64,000 nucleotides of DNA from Marivirga arenosa (GCF_030503895.2 NZ_CP129970.2:622001-686000); one strand, 5' to 3'. Counted from the first letter of the stretch, positions 18,210 through 29,008 are shown. Numbers and translations: made by a program. The notes: generated by a model from the letters alone, not told the origin.

Positions 18210-18370
18210 TATAATTTACTCTCCTTATTATTTTAATTTTAGATTGATGTACAAATATCTTTATCGTTAAGCCTTGAACTAAAATTGAAAATACAACCGA
18301 ATAAATAGCGTAAAGAATAATATTTTTAGCATCAAAATCATATTGTGCCATCGCTCCTCCTTTAATTGCT
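18193..18370 (-). pseudogene. C-terminal remnant of a CPA1-type cation/proton antiporter
   Basis: Reading the minus strand from about 18370 gives AIKGGAMAQYDF, then NIILYAIYSVVFSILVQGL and TIKIFVHQ, to a TAA at 18193. The pattern VVFSILVQGLTI is typical of the last transmembrane helix of Na+/H+ antiporters of the NhaP/CPA1 type. An in-frame stop precedes it and no upstream antiporter sequence is seen, so only about 55 C-terminal codons survive. It overlaps the last codons of the pentapeptide gene by 17 bases. Confidence 0.6.
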
Positions 18371-18727
18371 TAACATTAATTGATAAAGTTTTGCAAAAAA
18401 CCTCAACATCACAACCATTTATACTTCCATAAAATCAAACCCTCAGAAAATAGAAATGCTAGGTATAATATTTCGGGAACTTAATAGACTGAGAGGAGAA
18501 TCTATACTGAAAGAACTAGGGCAATAATCATCAGTCCTATAGTGGAAGGGAGATTTGTAAAATTTACATTTATGAATGTAAAAACTGCTGCTCAGAATAT
18601 GAATAGTTTGGTTAAATCTAATTCAACCATTATGATTTAGATTACCAATTTATGTTTGAATTTAAATTAGCAATTACAATCAACTAGAATAAAATAAATA
18701 TTATTTTATTGGGATATACCTAATACA
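18371..18727. other. Intergenic region without recognised gene
   Basis: About 360 bases. It holds the short palindrome TTTACATT-TATG-AATGTAAA (18563-18582) and no open frame worth calling. It may be decayed sequence left from the loss of the antiporter gene. Confidence 0.5.
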
Positions 18728-18762
18728 AAAAGAGACCGCAGTGAATAACTGCGGTCTCTTTT
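18728..18762 (-). terminator. Intrinsic terminator
   Basis: AAGAGACCGCAG-TGAATAA-CTGCGGTCTCTT, a perfect 12-bp stem with A/T runs on either side, just past the stop of the minus-strand outer-membrane gene. Confidence 0.85.
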
Positions 18763-18784
18763 ATATTTTTAGAATAATAATATT

Positions 18785-19834
18785 TTATCTTCCGAAGGCT
18801 TCTACGTTATAATCAAGTTTTGTACCGTACATTGGGAAAGTTATTTTAAGCATTCCATAAAAACCTCTTTTTTGTAAACCTGGTCTCAACCCAATTTCAG
18901 CACCATAACCCCATCCTAACGTTCTGTTGAAATGGCCATCAATACCTAATCGACCACCAAACATGAAAGTATTGATTGTAGAAGCATCATATTCAAAGAA
19001 CTGAGTTGCTCCTGCGGGTTGGTGAAAGAAGTTTTCAACTGTTACCATTGGGAAAATGAATAAATCTAAGAAGGTAGAAAACACATGATCATCCACTAAC
19101 TCTTCATAGGTTTTATCTGGTTTAGCAGCAAAGTTTTTGATCCACGTAAAACCACCTCCAACTGAAACACCAGCACCTAAAACATTACCGAATACTGCTC
19201 CACTATCTTCACCCGTAATTGAGTTGTCCGATTGTTCAGTTTCTCCAACTGGATTTACTACCACTCCTTGAGAACCGATAGCTCTACTTAATTCAGAAGT
19301 AGTTTCATAATATACACCACCTAATCTAGCGAATAAAATCTCTCTTCTTTTATTAGGTATCGGAGCTCTTTTAGGAACTTTTGCTGCCCATTCTGCACCT
19401 TGATAATTCTTAGAATATAAAGGTATTAAACTTTCAGATTCCTGCTCTTTATCCCAGATATGATAAGAGGCACTTGCTTCAGCGAAGAAATACGTTCTGG
19501 CCCTTGATTGAGGATCAAATCCATTTTTCTGAGCAGAGTTTCTTGCAAAATCACTTCCAATAAAATAAGGAGTTCTAGCATGTGCTTTAAAATGCATCTT
19601 ATCCTTAAGATAATAAGTAGCATCTAAGCCAAAACCTGATGTTATGTTGGTTACATGTATATCACCATATGCTGGTGTAATCCCAATAAATAGTTTATTT
19701 ATATCATAAGGATCGTTATACATTTCTTCATATGTAACGGTCTTATTATCAGATCTTCTTCTAAACTGTGCATCCGCAGTGAATACAAAAGTATAAGATA
19801 TTAAGATGACAAGAATAAGTCTAACTAGCTTCAC
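18785..19834 (-). CDS. Hypothetical outer-membrane protein
   Basis: A 349-residue protein with signal peptide (residues 1-22, ending TADAQ) and a strand-rich mature part with aromatic and glycine alternation (GFGLDATYYLKDKMHFKA, GVSVGGGFTWI, FGGRLGIDGHFNRTLGWGYG). It ends in a beta-rich segment. No family was recognised. The composition fits a beta-barrel or barrel-like surface protein. It lies 123 bases after hemL on the same strand and has a strong terminator of its own; it could be transcribed separately. Confidence 0.6.
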   Translation of the reverse strand: MKLVRLILVILISYTFVFTADAQFRRRSDNKTVTYEEMYNDPYDINKLFIGITPAYGDIHVTNITSGFGLDATYYLKDKMHFKAHARTPYFIGSDFARNSAQKNGFDPQSRARTYFFAEASASYHIWDKEQESESLIPLYSKNYQGAEWAAKVPKRAPIPNKRREILFARLGGVYYETTSELSRAIGSQGVVVNPVGETEQSDNSITGEDSGAVFGNVLGAGVSVGGGFTWIKNFAAKPDKTYEELVDDHVFSTFLDLFIFPMVTVENFFHQPAGATQFFEYDASTINTFMFGGRLGIDGHFNRTLGWGYGAEIGLRPGLQKRGFYGMLKITFPMYGTKLDYNVEAFGR

Positions 19835-19957
19835 TATAATTCTATTTTTTACAGCTGTAAATATAATAATTAATTAGGACTACAATAAATGTAGTTCCTA
19901 ATTGAGGCAAAACCTCAATAAATTATGGAAAAATAGCAATTATTTATAATAATAGCC

Positions 19958-21253
19958 TTATCCCACTAAATTTTTAAGCACTTTTTCGTGTGATTTAACA
20001 ATATGATCAAGATCTTCAGCTGATAATGAAGTAGATAAAAACCATGATTCAAATTGAGCAGGTGGTAAATAAACCCCTTCATTTAACATACCTTGAAAAT
20101 ATTTTCCAAACATCTCGGTATCGCATTTTTTCGCCCCTTCAAAGTCATAAACTTGCTCATTTGTAAAGAATACACTAATCATAGATCCTAATTGATTGAT
20201 CGTATAATCCTTACCTAAAGCTGTATTTACTTTGGCTAATTCTTTAGCTAAATATTGACCAGAAGCTCCAATTTGCTCATATACTTCGTCATGATCATTC
20301 AAATAACTTAGTATAGCGTAGCCTGCCGCCATTGCAATAGGATTCCCAGACAAAGTACCTGCCTGATAAACTGGGCCTTGCGGAGATACAAAATCCATGA
20401 TTTCTTTTTTACCTCCATAAGCACCTACAGGCATACCTCCACCAATAATTTTACCTAAGGTGGTAATATCTGGTTTTATGTTGAAGATTCCCTGAGCGCC
20501 TGCTTTGGATAATCTGAAACCAGTCATTACTTCATCAAAAATTAATACGATTCCATTTTGGTCACAGATTTCCCTTAAGCCTTGTAAATAACCTTCCTTT
20601 GGAAGAACACAGCCCATATTACCAGCGACTGGCTCAACTATTAAAGCCGCAATCTGATCTTTATTTTGTTCTACAATATTTTTTACTGCATCTAAATCAT
20701 TAAATGGAGCTGTTAAAGTATCTTTTGCAGTTCCTTGTGTTACCCCTGGAGAATTAGGAGTACCCATGGTTGCTGCTCCACTTCCTGCTGCAATTAAGAA
20801 GCTATCACCATGGCCATGGTAACAGCCTTCAAATTTCAATATTTTTTCTCTGCCCGTATAACCTCTAGCTAATCGAACTGCTGACATAGTAGCTTCAGTA
20901 CCCGAGTTTACCATCCTAACTTTTTCAATGGATGGCACCATATGGGTTATTAATTCAGCAATCTCTATTTCTTTTGCTGTAGGAGCACCAAATGAAAGTG
21001 ATCTTTTTAAAGCATCCGCTACTGCTGCTTCAATAGCTCCATTTCCATGACCTAAAATCATAGGCCCCCAAGAATTGATTAAATCAATGTATTTATTTCC
21101 ATCTTCATCATACATATAAGCACCTTTAGCACTTTTTATGAAGATGGGATCACCCCCAACTGCTTTAAATGCCCTAACAGGTGAGTTCACACCACCTGGA
21201 ATAAAATTTTGTGCCTTAGTAAATAAAGATTTGCTTTTGGACTTATCCAACAT
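19958..21253 (-). CDS. hemL: Glutamate-1-semialdehyde 2,1-aminomutase
   Basis: A 431-residue PLP enzyme converting glutamate-1-semialdehyde to 5-aminolevulinate in the C5 pathway of haem synthesis. PLP lysine K268 lies in [28 protein letters not shown] at the N-terminus and [15 protein letters not shown] are diagnostic. Length is normal. It is the third gene of a guaA / TPR-binding protein / hemL run, 27 bases after its upstream neighbour. Confidence 0.97.
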   Translation of the reverse strand: MLDKSKSKSLFTKAQNFIPGGVNSPVRAFKAVGGDPIFIKSAKGAYMYDEDGNKYIDLINSWGPMILGHGNGAIEAAVADALKRSLSFGAPTAKEIEIAELITHMVPSIEKVRMVNSGTEATMSAVRLARGYTGREKILKFEGCYHGHGDSFLIAAGSGAATMGTPNSPGVTQGTAKDTLTAPFNDLDAVKNIVEQNKDQIAALIVEPVAGNMGCVLPKEGYLQGLREICDQNGIVLIFDEVMTGFRLSKAGAQGIFNIKPDITTLGKIIGGGMPVGAYGGKKEIMDFVSPQGPVYQAGTLSGNPIAMAAGYAILSYLNDHDEVYEQIGASGQYLAKELAKVNTALGKDYTINQLGSMISVFFTNEQVYDFEGAKKCDTEMFGKYFQGMLNEGVYLPPAQFESWFLSTSLSAEDLDHIVKSHEKVLKNLVG

Positions 21254-21280
21254 AAATAGTTTGCTTTTTGTATTTGAAAA

Positions 21281-23092
21281 TTATTCTTTGAAAACAGAAG
21301 GATTCTCTTCCTCTTCTTGCTCATAATTGAGCATCTTCAATTTTAAATCCTCCATTTTCATGATTGGTACTACTTGATTATCATTCGCATTTGTATAATC
21401 AAACCCAAAGTATAAATAGCCTTCCTGAAACCCTTCTTCATAAAGACCATACTGGAAATAATTACCATATTGAATTAATTTAGCTCCAAAAAATCTCATG
21501 GTTTCATATCCGTCATAACTATACTGTGAAGGCAATTTGTTATAACTTTCTTTATAGGAATCTTTAAAATCTACTACTTCTGCAGACGTAAAATCGAAAT
21601 AATTCTGACCAATCATTATTACGCCCATTCTTTGTAATTGATCAAATGAAATTTGATTAAATTCCATCCATTCATCATATCCAATTAAAGGAATACTATC
21701 TCTTCTTGTATCAATCGCACTCAAAACATTAGATACTAATAAATTATCCGAAGAAGCTAGCATGATATGACCTATGGTATCTCGTGACATTATTAAAGAA
21801 TCCTCTTCACTTACTCTCACTTTAACTGTATTACTAACATAAACTTTACCATCAGTATAGGTAGTGTCAGGATCAAATACCTCAGTTAAAGACCGTAATA
21901 TTTCAGTACTAGAAACTGCAGAGCGAGATGCGGCCATCCAAGTAATATTAAATGAATCCTTTTCTAATTCTCTTTTGTAGGTATAAGCAAAAATAGAATC
22001 TTGTGATTTGCTTCCATATAAGATAGTAGCATTTTTTGACTCCATATTATTTATAGCAAACCTAGCTGCCATTTTAGCTCGTGTTTCAGGAGTCGCCTTA
22101 GTCAAAAAGGAATAAGGATTCGTGGCAATTGTCTCAGAATTCGTAGATAATGGATTAACCATATTTATTTTATGCTCATAAGAATAGGCTCTTATCATTC
22201 CTGCTGGAATAGGATATAAAGGTCCAATAATCATATCCATTTGTAACAACTCACCACTTTCAATGATCTCTGACGTGGTTAAACTATCTCTTTTGGTATC
22301 ATAAGCAAAAAGCTCAATCTTCTTTCCATTTGCATTCAATTCATTCGCTGCTATTTCAATGCCTTGATAAATATCCAATACAAACTGATTTCCTTTGTTT
22401 CCCTTAGTAGTAGTAAGATTATCAGTTAAAAAAGGTAATAAAACCGCAATTCTGTATTGGTCTTTCTTTTCAGAAACACTTTTATCAACAAAATCGAAGC
22501 TTGCTCTATTTAAATTGAATGAATCAATCAAGAATTCCATTAACTCAACCTGTCTATCTACTATGGGTTGTTGATTAATTTTCATGGCTAAATGCTCAGC
22601 CAGAATCTTATCATAAGGGTTTAATTCTAAAGCTTTCTGGAGTTGAGGAATGCTATCATAGTTAACCAAAGTGTAACGCTTGATCTTCTGAGCAACGGTA
22701 TCTAAGTCCCTATTTTCGATACTGTTTAAAACATTAAGTCCTTTGAGAAGATCACCTTCTTGCAATAACATTTTGCCATACCAAATATTAGCCTCATCAA
22801 TTTTATCCCATTCAGGATGTGTAGTTCTTATTCTTCCTAACACTTCCATGGCTCTTTCTTTATTGCCTGTTTCATAAGCTGAAATTGCATAGAAATAGGA
22901 AGCATAAAGATAAAATGGATTATTCTCGTTAAGATCTAACAGATTTACAAAATGATTTTGAGCTCTTTGATAGTTAGCCTGTTTGAAATAATTCTTTCCA
23001 GACAAGTATTCTGATTGATAATTTACTTGTGCATTTAGCTGAAAGGCACAAAACATTATCACTCCAAATATAATAATTGGTTTTAATCGCAT
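21281..23092 (-). CDS. TPR plus type-1 periplasmic-binding-fold protein (LpoA-like architecture)
   Basis: A 603-residue protein from ATG 23092, where a signal peptide begins (MRLKPIIIFGVIMFCAFQLN); a start at 23149 would overlap guaA and spoil it. Residues about 25-190 are TPR-like (YFKQANYQRAQNHFVNLLDL). The C-terminal part (from about 215: YRIAVLLPF, QGIEIAANELNANGKKIELF, MIIGPLYP) is a type-1 periplasmic binding fold as in amino-acid binding proteins and LpoA. Helical repeats plus this fold recall LpoA, an activator of peptidoglycan synthase, but no lipobox is present. Ligand and role unknown. Confidence 0.7.
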   Translation of the reverse strand: MRLKPIIIFGVIMFCAFQLNAQVNYQSEYLSGKNYFKQANYQRAQNHFVNLLDLNENNPFYLYASYFYAISAYETGNKERAMEVLGRIRTTHPEWDKIDEANIWYGKMLLQEGDLLKGLNVLNSIENRDLDTVAQKIKRYTLVNYDSIPQLQKALELNPYDKILAEHLAMKINQQPIVDRQVELMEFLIDSFNLNRASFDFVDKSVSEKKDQYRIAVLLPFLTDNLTTTKGNKGNQFVLDIYQGIEIAANELNANGKKIELFAYDTKRDSLTTSEIIESGELLQMDMIIGPLYPIPAGMIRAYSYEHKINMVNPLSTNSETIATNPYSFLTKATPETRAKMAARFAINNMESKNATILYGSKSQDSIFAYTYKRELEKDSFNITWMAASRSAVSSTEILRSLTEVFDPDTTYTDGKVYVSNTVKVRVSEEDSLIMSRDTIGHIMLASSDNLLVSNVLSAIDTRRDSIPLIGYDEWMEFNQISFDQLQRMGVIMIGQNYFDFTSAEVVDFKDSYKESYNKLPSQYSYDGYETMRFFGAKLIQYGNYFQYGLYEEGFQEGYLYFGFDYTNANDNQVVPIMKMEDLKLKMLNYEQEEEENPSVFKE

Positions 23093-23139
23093 GATCTCTT
23101 TATTATCCTGATAGAAAGCATTAATAAGTTTAAAATTAA

Positions 23140-24669
23140 TTATTCCCACTCAATTGTAGCTGGGGGCTTAGAACTAATATCATAAACAACTCTATTAACA
23201 CCTTTTACTTTATTTATAATTTCATTCGATACATCACTTAAGAATTCATAAGGCAGATGAACCCAGTCTGCAGTCATACCATCTACACTCGCTACAGCTC
23301 GCAATGCCACTACTCTTTCGTAAGTTCTTTCATCTCCCATTACTCCTACAGATTGGATTGGAAGTAAAATTGATCCTGCTTGCCAAACATCATCATAAAG
23401 TCCTCTTTCTTTCATCATTCCTATAAATATCGCATCTACTTCTTGGATAATATGGACTTTTTCAGGCGTAACATCTCCCAAAATACGAATTGCCAAGCCT
23501 GGACCTGGGAATGGGTGACGACCTAATATTTTTTGATCGATTTCTAATGCTTTTCCTACTGAACGAACACCATCTTTGAATAGTGTTTTCAGTGGTTCTA
23601 CCACCTTTAAATTCATCTTTTCTGGAAGACCGCCCACATTGTGATGTGATTTAATAGTTGCAGAAGGTCCTTTTACGGATACTGATTCAATAATGTCAGG
23701 ATATATTGTTCCTTGCGCTAACCATTTCACATCCTTAATAGCATGAGCTTCTTGATCGAATACTTCTATAAATGTTTTACCAATTTCTTTACGTTTTCCT
23801 TCAGGATCAGAAACCCCTGCTAAAGCTTTATAAAATTGGTCTTTTGCATCAACCCCTTTTACATTAAGTCCCATGTGTTTGTAGGATTCTAAAACCTCTT
23901 CAAACTCATTCTTCCTCAATAGACCATTATCTACAAAAATGCAATATAAGTTTTTACCAATTGCATGATGGATAAGCATTGCTGCAACTGATGAATCAAC
24001 ACCACCTGACAACCCTAATACTACTTTATCATTACCTAATTGTTCTTTTAATTCCGCAATCATGCTATCAGCAAAAGCTTCTGAGGTCCAATCTTGGGCA
24101 CAGCCACAGATCTTCACTAAGAAATTTTCTAACAGCTGCTTACCTTCTAAAGTGTGCGTTACTTCTGGGTGGAATTGAATGCCATAGGTAGGTTCATCAT
24201 CTAGTTTAAATGCGGCAACTTCTACAGAGGGAGTGCTTGCAATAATTTTAAACCCGCTAGGTAATGTTTTTATAGTATCGCCATGTGACATCCAAACCTG
24301 CGATCCTTTGGTTAGGTTTTTTAGCAAATCATTATTTTCATCAAAACTAGTAAGTTTTGCTCTACCGTATTCTCTTATTTCTGAAGGCAAAACCTCTCCT
24401 CCATTATTTTGGGCTAAATATTGCGCTCCATAGCAAACTCCTAAAAGCGGAACTTTTCCACGATATTTTGAAAGATCAATCTTTGGGCAATCCTCATCCC
24501 TTACTGAACAAGGGCTACCTGATAAAATGACTCCCTTTACATCAGGGGTTAATTCTGGTGCGTCATAGAAAGGATGGATTTCACAATAAACGTTAAGTTC
24601 ACGTACTCTTCTTGCTATTAGTTGAGTGTATTGTGAACCAAAATCTAGAATAATAATTTGCTCTGTCAT
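23140..24669 (-). CDS. guaA: GMP synthase (glutamine-hydrolysing)
   Basis: A 509-residue enzyme making GMP from XMP, ATP and glutamine. The class I amidotransferase domain has the nucleophile C79 in LGVCYGAQ and the His/Glu pair in [11 protein letters not shown]. The ATP-pyrophosphatase loop is [13 protein letters not shown], and the C-terminal dimerisation domain ends [14 protein letters not shown], the usual terminus. A TATTTTTG -7 element ends five bases before the ATG. It heads the run with the TPR-binding protein and hemL. Confidence 0.98.
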   Translation of the reverse strand: MTEQIIILDFGSQYTQLIARRVRELNVYCEIHPFYDAPELTPDVKGVILSGSPCSVRDEDCPKIDLSKYRGKVPLLGVCYGAQYLAQNNGGEVLPSEIREYGRAKLTSFDENNDLLKNLTKGSQVWMSHGDTIKTLPSGFKIIASTPSVEVAAFKLDDEPTYGIQFHPEVTHTLEGKQLLENFLVKICGCAQDWTSEAFADSMIAELKEQLGNDKVVLGLSGGVDSSVAAMLIHHAIGKNLYCIFVDNGLLRKNEFEEVLESYKHMGLNVKGVDAKDQFYKALAGVSDPEGKRKEIGKTFIEVFDQEAHAIKDVKWLAQGTIYPDIIESVSVKGPSATIKSHHNVGGLPEKMNLKVVEPLKTLFKDGVRSVGKALEIDQKILGRHPFPGPGLAIRILGDVTPEKVHIIQEVDAIFIGMMKERGLYDDVWQAGSILLPIQSVGVMGDERTYERVVALRAVASVDGMTADWVHLPYEFLSDVSNEIINKVKGVNRVVYDISSKPPATIEWE

Positions 24670-24673
24670 GCTG

Positions 24674-24681
24674 CAAAAATA
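24674..24681 (-). promoter_or_regulatory. Candidate -7 element of the guaA promoter
   Basis: The minus strand reads TATTTTTG, matching TAnnTTTG, five bases before the ATG. No -33 TTG is seen at the expected place. Confidence 0.4.
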
Positions 24682-24811
24682 ATAGGATGATTCAGTTAAG
24701 CATAGAAAAAACTAAATTTGCTTTTAAATAACTGAAAAATAGAGTTTTACATTCTTGAAATATCTAACTAAAACACAAGAAAGTAACATTTAAGAAAAGT
24801 ATTGATGAGAT

Positions 24812-26854
24812 TTAGTTAAAAATCCTAAATCCCCACACCAAAATATCATCAACTTGTTCTTGATCTTTTTTCCACTCATCGAAGGTTTCCTTAATAATTT
24901 CCTTTTGTGTATTCATCTTCTTCATATGAATCCTTAACAATAATTCTCGGAAATTCTTAATCATATATTTTTTGTTATTTAGACCTCCAAATTGATCTAC
25001 ATAACCATCAGAGAAGAGATAAAAACAAGTATCATTAGTAATCTTTATTTCATGAACATCGAAATCCTTAACTTTTTTATCATGATCAAGCCCGATGGTG
25101 GTTTTATTTCCTTTTAGCTGATGTAATTGCTTATTCTGAATATAAATCAATTCATGATTAGCACCAGAAAACTGTACTTTTTGTTCTTTTTTATCCCAAA
25201 CGCATATAGAAATATCCATCCCATCCCTATTGCCTGTTTGCTTTTGCCTTAGGAGATGCGCCACACTCAATTTTAGCTGCTTTAATATTTCTGCAGGATT
25301 AATAACATTTTTAAAATTAATTATGTGGTTAAGGAGATCATGACCAATAAAACTCATAAACGCACCGGGAATTCCATGACCCGTGCAATCGGCAACAACA
25401 ACAAAAACCTTATTTTCGGTTTCATTAAACCAATAAAAATCACCACTCACAATATCTTTTGGCTGATAGTAAATAAAGAAATCTTCTAATTCTGCTGATA
25501 TTCGAGTGTGAAAAGGAAGAAGAGCCGTTTGGATACTTTTAGCATAATTCATGCTATCGGTAATATTTTGATTTTTCTCCTGAATTAACTGATTTTTATG
25601 AATGACATCAGTATTAATGGCTTTGAGTCTTTCCGCTTGTGTTTCGATTTCCTCCCGTTGCTGAAGAATTTCTTCGTTTTGTAATTTAAGCTGGATATTA
25701 GCTTTCTGCTTTTGGTTTTTAGCTCTGAAAGTAAGAATTGCAAAAACTATTATAATTACCAAAACACTTACAATTACAATATTCAGAACTCTTTGTTGGT
25801 AAATCGTTTTCTGCTTTAACTCTTTATCAATTCTTAAAATTTCATTCTCTTTCTCTTTCTGCTCCGTTTCATAAATAATTCTAAGGTTTGAAATTTGTTT
25901 TTGTTTCTCTTCATCAAGCAATTTACTTTTACTTATATCGGCAGAGTCTTTGTATTGAAAAGCTTTTCTAAATTGACCTTTTTTATACAAGATTTCGGAC
26001 AAATTCTCAAAAGACTCAATCTTCCATTTTAAAGAATTAATTTGGCGTGATAAGTCTAAAGCAGAGTTTACATTCTCTTCAGCAGCAGCTAAATTTCCGG
26101 TTGTGATGTATATCCCTACCAGAAAATTTAAGTATTCAACGGCTCCTAAGAAATCCTGGCTTTCAATTAAAAGATCTAGCGTTTTTTTTGTGTTTTGAAT
26201 TGCTTTGGCTTCTTTACCTTCATTTAAATAAACTTTTGCCTGTACCCCTAAAGCGTAAGCCATGCCATTAACATCTTCGAGCGCTTCAAAAATTTCGTAG
26301 GCCTCCCTTTCTAACTTTAAAGCATTATTATTTTCCTGGGTGGCCTGATAAACTTCTCCAATATTTAATTTGTAAACACCAACTGCTACAGGATATTCGG
26401 CAGAATCAACTAAATTTAAAGCCTTTTGGTAATACTTTTTGGCATTTTCATAATCATGATGATTAAAATATAATACTCCCAAACTATTGGAAGAATTTGC
26501 CACTCCTTTAGAATACCCCAGTATTTCATAATTCCGTAACGACTCTTGCAATAAAGACACTGCTCTATCGTATTCTCCCAGCACATTATAAATAGCACCT
26601 AAGATATTAAGAGACTCCGCTTTGATGTAATAGAAATTGCTTTTGTTAGCAAAACCTAATGCATCATTTGCAAATTCGAGTGCTTTTTTTGGATCAATTG
26701 TACGATAGGCTACTGCTATATCCAAATAGATATTAGCCTTAACACTATCATTGGAGTTTTGAGCTAGGTTGTATAAGCTATCAATCTCAGATTCCTGTGT
26801 GTATCCTAAAAAAGGAATTATACTTATAAAAAGGATTAGGAATATATTTTTCAT
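24812..26854 (-). CDS. TPR-domain membrane protein with SpoIIE-type PP2C phosphatase
   Basis: A 680-residue protein. After a signal peptide (ending GYTQ) comes a periplasmic TPR array (about 25-330), one transmembrane helix (about 352-374), a coiled coil with repeated EEILQQREEIETQ-like text, then a SpoIIE/PP2C domain (about 455-680). The phosphatase shows GDFYWF, VVADCTGHGIPGAFMS with metal-binding Asp, and LFSDGYVDQFGG. Such proteins in Bacteroidota are thought to act on anti-sigma-factor antagonists in partner-switching systems. No such partner is adjacent. Divergent from the D15-type gene. Confidence 0.85.
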   Translation of the reverse strand: MKNIFLILFISIIPFLGYTQESEIDSLYNLAQNSNDSVKANIYLDIAVAYRTIDPKKALEFANDALGFANKSNFYYIKAESLNILGAIYNVLGEYDRAVSLLQESLRNYEILGYSKGVANSSNSLGVLYFNHHDYENAKKYYQKALNLVDSAEYPVAVGVYKLNIGEVYQATQENNNALKLEREAYEIFEALEDVNGMAYALGVQAKVYLNEGKEAKAIQNTKKTLDLLIESQDFLGAVEYLNFLVGIYITTGNLAAAEENVNSALDLSRQINSLKWKIESFENLSEILYKKGQFRKAFQYKDSADISKSKLLDEEKQKQISNLRIIYETEQKEKENEILRIDKELKQKTIYQQRVLNIVIVSVLVIIIVFAILTFRAKNQKQKANIQLKLQNEEILQQREEIETQAERLKAINTDVIHKNQLIQEKNQNITDSMNYAKSIQTALLPFHTRISAELEDFFIYYQPKDIVSGDFYWFNETENKVFVVVADCTGHGIPGAFMSFIGHDLLNHIINFKNVINPAEILKQLKLSVAHLLRQKQTGNRDGMDISICVWDKKEQKVQFSGANHELIYIQNKQLHQLKGNKTTIGLDHDKKVKDFDVHEIKITNDTCFYLFSDGYVDQFGGLNNKKYMIKNFRELLLRIHMKKMNTQKEIIKETFDEWKKDQEQVDDILVWGFRIFN

Positions 26855-26991
26855 CTACAATATTAGAATGAATGCTACAATTATGCTTCAGTATTTTCTT
26901 TATATATTTCGGATCATTTGAAAAAATTCCATACAAAATACTCTTTTACTTACTGTTATACAAAACTTTAATTTTAGTGAATCGAAAATTC

Positions 26992-28128
26992 ATGAAAGAA
27001 TCCTCAAAAAACTTATTTTATTCATTTTTAATTACCCTTTCCACAATTCCTATTTTAAGTGAAAATGTAATAGCGCAGGACCAGCTCGATGAAGATACAG
27101 TTGAATTAGACTCCACTATTTATGAGACTGACAAAAACTCTTTATTTCCATTACCTGTAGTTTATTACACTCCTGAATCCGGCTTATTTTATGGAGCTAG
27201 CATCTTATATAATTTCTTCACCGAGCGAAAAAAGCCAATTATAGCTAGTCAAATTCAATTGGCTGCAGGATATACTACCAAAAACCAAACGCTAATTTTT
27301 CTTCCATTTCAAATCTATTGGGATCAGAATAAATGGAGAAGTATAGGGGAGCTTGGCTTCTATAATTATGCTTATCCTTTTTATGGCATAGGGAATAATG
27401 GACAACCTGATCAGTTCTCTACCTATAGAGCCATATTCCCAAGGGCGAGAATATTTCTGCTAAAACAAACGATCCCTAATTTATTCATCGGTGGTCGATA
27501 TTGGTTTGAAAATTACGATATAATTGAATGGGATAATACGGGAAGTTTTCAGCAAGAGGATTACTCAGGTGGTCTTTATAATAGAACAAGTGGTATTGGA
27601 CCTGCTTTAATTTATGATACCCGAGATGGAGTTTATTATCCTAGAGAAGGACATTATCTAGAGAGTTATACTGAGTTTAACCATAGCCTGACAGGGAGTA
27701 CACATAATTATGGAACTGTATCGCTAGATTACGCCTATTATAAATCGATCACAGATAAAACGGTTTTAGCCAGCAATGCATTTGTGGTCAACAACTTTGG
27801 AGATGTCCCTTTCAACAGATTGGCGCAACTCGGAGGAAATAAGAAAATGCGTGGCTATTTTCAGGGGTATTTTCAAGACAAAAACTTACTATTAGGACAA
27901 TTAGAAATTAGACAAGAGCTATTTTGGAGATTTGGTTTAGCGGTTTTTGGATCAGCTGGTCAAACCGCAGCCAATTGGGGAGATTATGGCATGGGTAGAT
28001 GGAATTATGCGGGTGGAGCGGGTTTAAGATTCGTTTTTGATAAAACCAAACATATAAATGTTAGACTTGATTATGCAGTAGGAAAAGAAAGTAGTGGCTT
28101 TTACATTGCCTTTAATGAAGCTTTTTAG
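26992..28128 (+). CDS. BamA/TamA-like (D15-type) outer-membrane barrel protein
   Basis: A 378-residue protein from ATG 26992, chosen because it opens a signal peptide (MKESSKNLFYSFLITLSTIP, cleavage after NVIAQ); the frame extends 40 codons further upstream. The barrel part resembles the bacterial surface antigen domain: GIGPALIYDTRDGVYYPREG, the conserved RLAQLGGNKKMRGYFQGYFQDKN segment (VRGY/F motif), and the aromatic C-terminus IAFNEAF. POTRA domains are absent, as in many short Bacteroidota members. Role unknown. Confidence 0.8.
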   Translation: MKESSKNLFYSFLITLSTIPILSENVIAQDQLDEDTVELDSTIYETDKNSLFPLPVVYYTPESGLFYGASILYNFFTERKKPIIASQIQLAAGYTTKNQTLIFLPFQIYWDQNKWRSIGELGFYNYAYPFYGIGNNGQPDQFSTYRAIFPRARIFLLKQTIPNLFIGGRYWFENYDIIEWDNTGSFQQEDYSGGLYNRTSGIGPALIYDTRDGVYYPREGHYLESYTEFNHSLTGSTHNYGTVSLDYAYYKSITDKTVLASNAFVVNNFGDVPFNRLAQLGGNKKMRGYFQGYFQDKNLLLGQLEIRQELFWRFGLAVFGSAGQTAANWGDYGMGRWNYAGGAGLRFVFDKTKHINVRLDYAVGKESSGFYIAFNEAF

Positions 28129-28130
28129 TA

Positions 28131-28168
28131 AAAAGCCTGCTAATTTAAATTGGCAGGCTTTATTTTTT
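28131..28168. terminator. Intrinsic terminator between convergent genes
   Basis: AAAGCCTGC and GCAGGCTTT enclose a 12-base AT-rich loop, followed by T-rich sequence. It serves the D15-type gene and possibly the DUF547 gene on the other strand. Confidence 0.75.
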
Positions 28169-28956
28169 CATTTTAGTTCAGTAAAATTTCCTAGATCGAG
28201 AGTCCAGTCATAATCCTTATAATTAACACCAGGACTAGCATCTTCGGGAATACAATCATACTTCTTCAAGTATCCAATAACTCCGCCCTGCTCAGAGAAA
28301 TCTCCTTTAAACCAACTGAATAAAGTAGTGACATAAACTTCTTCTTCATTTTCATCATATCGAATTGTTCTTTGAAGAAATTGTCTGGCAATTTGATTTA
28401 ATTCATTTTCTAAATCATGAGCACTATAAACCGCTACATAAGGACAAGAAGTAGCACCGCAGTTTAAAGCAAAATGGATTCTACCATCAGTCTCGTCAAC
28501 TCTAAATTCTTTTTCTAGTTTACTTGCAAAAGGATCTTTCAAAAAACCCATTGATAATTTTACCTTTGATCCTCTAATGATTCCATGTTCTATAAAATCA
28601 AAGCTTAGCATTTCTCCTCCTACATTGATTAAATCTGATTTAAAGAACGAACCTCTATCTTCAAACAATGATGGCTCCTCAGAAAGTAGAATTTGTACAT
28701 AGGCATTATACGTATTGATCCAAAATGCTTTGGTTTTTTCATCAGTATCTAATGATTGAGCTAATTCAGAAAGAGGTAATGCTTTATATTCATCTACGTA
28801 TTTTTGGTAATCCTCTTTGTTTTTAACAGCAGAAATCAATTTCATACTAAGTTTGACAAATTCATTTGGTTCATTATCAATTTTATTCTGACCGTTAGAA
28901 GGAAAACTAAAAATTGTTAAAGAAATGATAATTATTAGGAGGCTAAATCTTTTCAT
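28168..28956 (-). CDS. DUF547 secreted protein
   Basis: A 262-residue protein with signal peptide (1-22, ending SNGQ). It carries the DUF547 hallmarks: KTKAFWINTYNAYV at about 80-93, IEHGIIRG, and RIHFALNCGATSCPYV with two conserved cysteines. DUF547 proteins are widespread and uncharacterised; the fold is thought to be related to cysteine-protease-like hydrolases. It is divergent from the glycosyltransferase gene 52 bases away. Confidence 0.85.
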   Translation of the reverse strand: MKRFSLLIIIISLTIFSFPSNGQNKIDNEPNEFVKLSMKLISAVKNKEDYQKYVDEYKALPLSELAQSLDTDEKTKAFWINTYNAYVQILLSEEPSLFEDRGSFFKSDLINVGGEMLSFDFIEHGIIRGSKVKLSMGFLKDPFASKLEKEFRVDETDGRIHFALNCGATSCPYVAVYSAHDLENELNQIARQFLQRTIRYDENEEEVYVTTLFSWFKGDFSEQGGVIGYLKKYDCIPEDASPGVNYKDYDWTLDLGNFTELK

Positions 28957-29008
28957 TATTGTTATTTCGTAGATGTTTCAATCAATTACGCAATTATAAT
29001 CTTTATAG

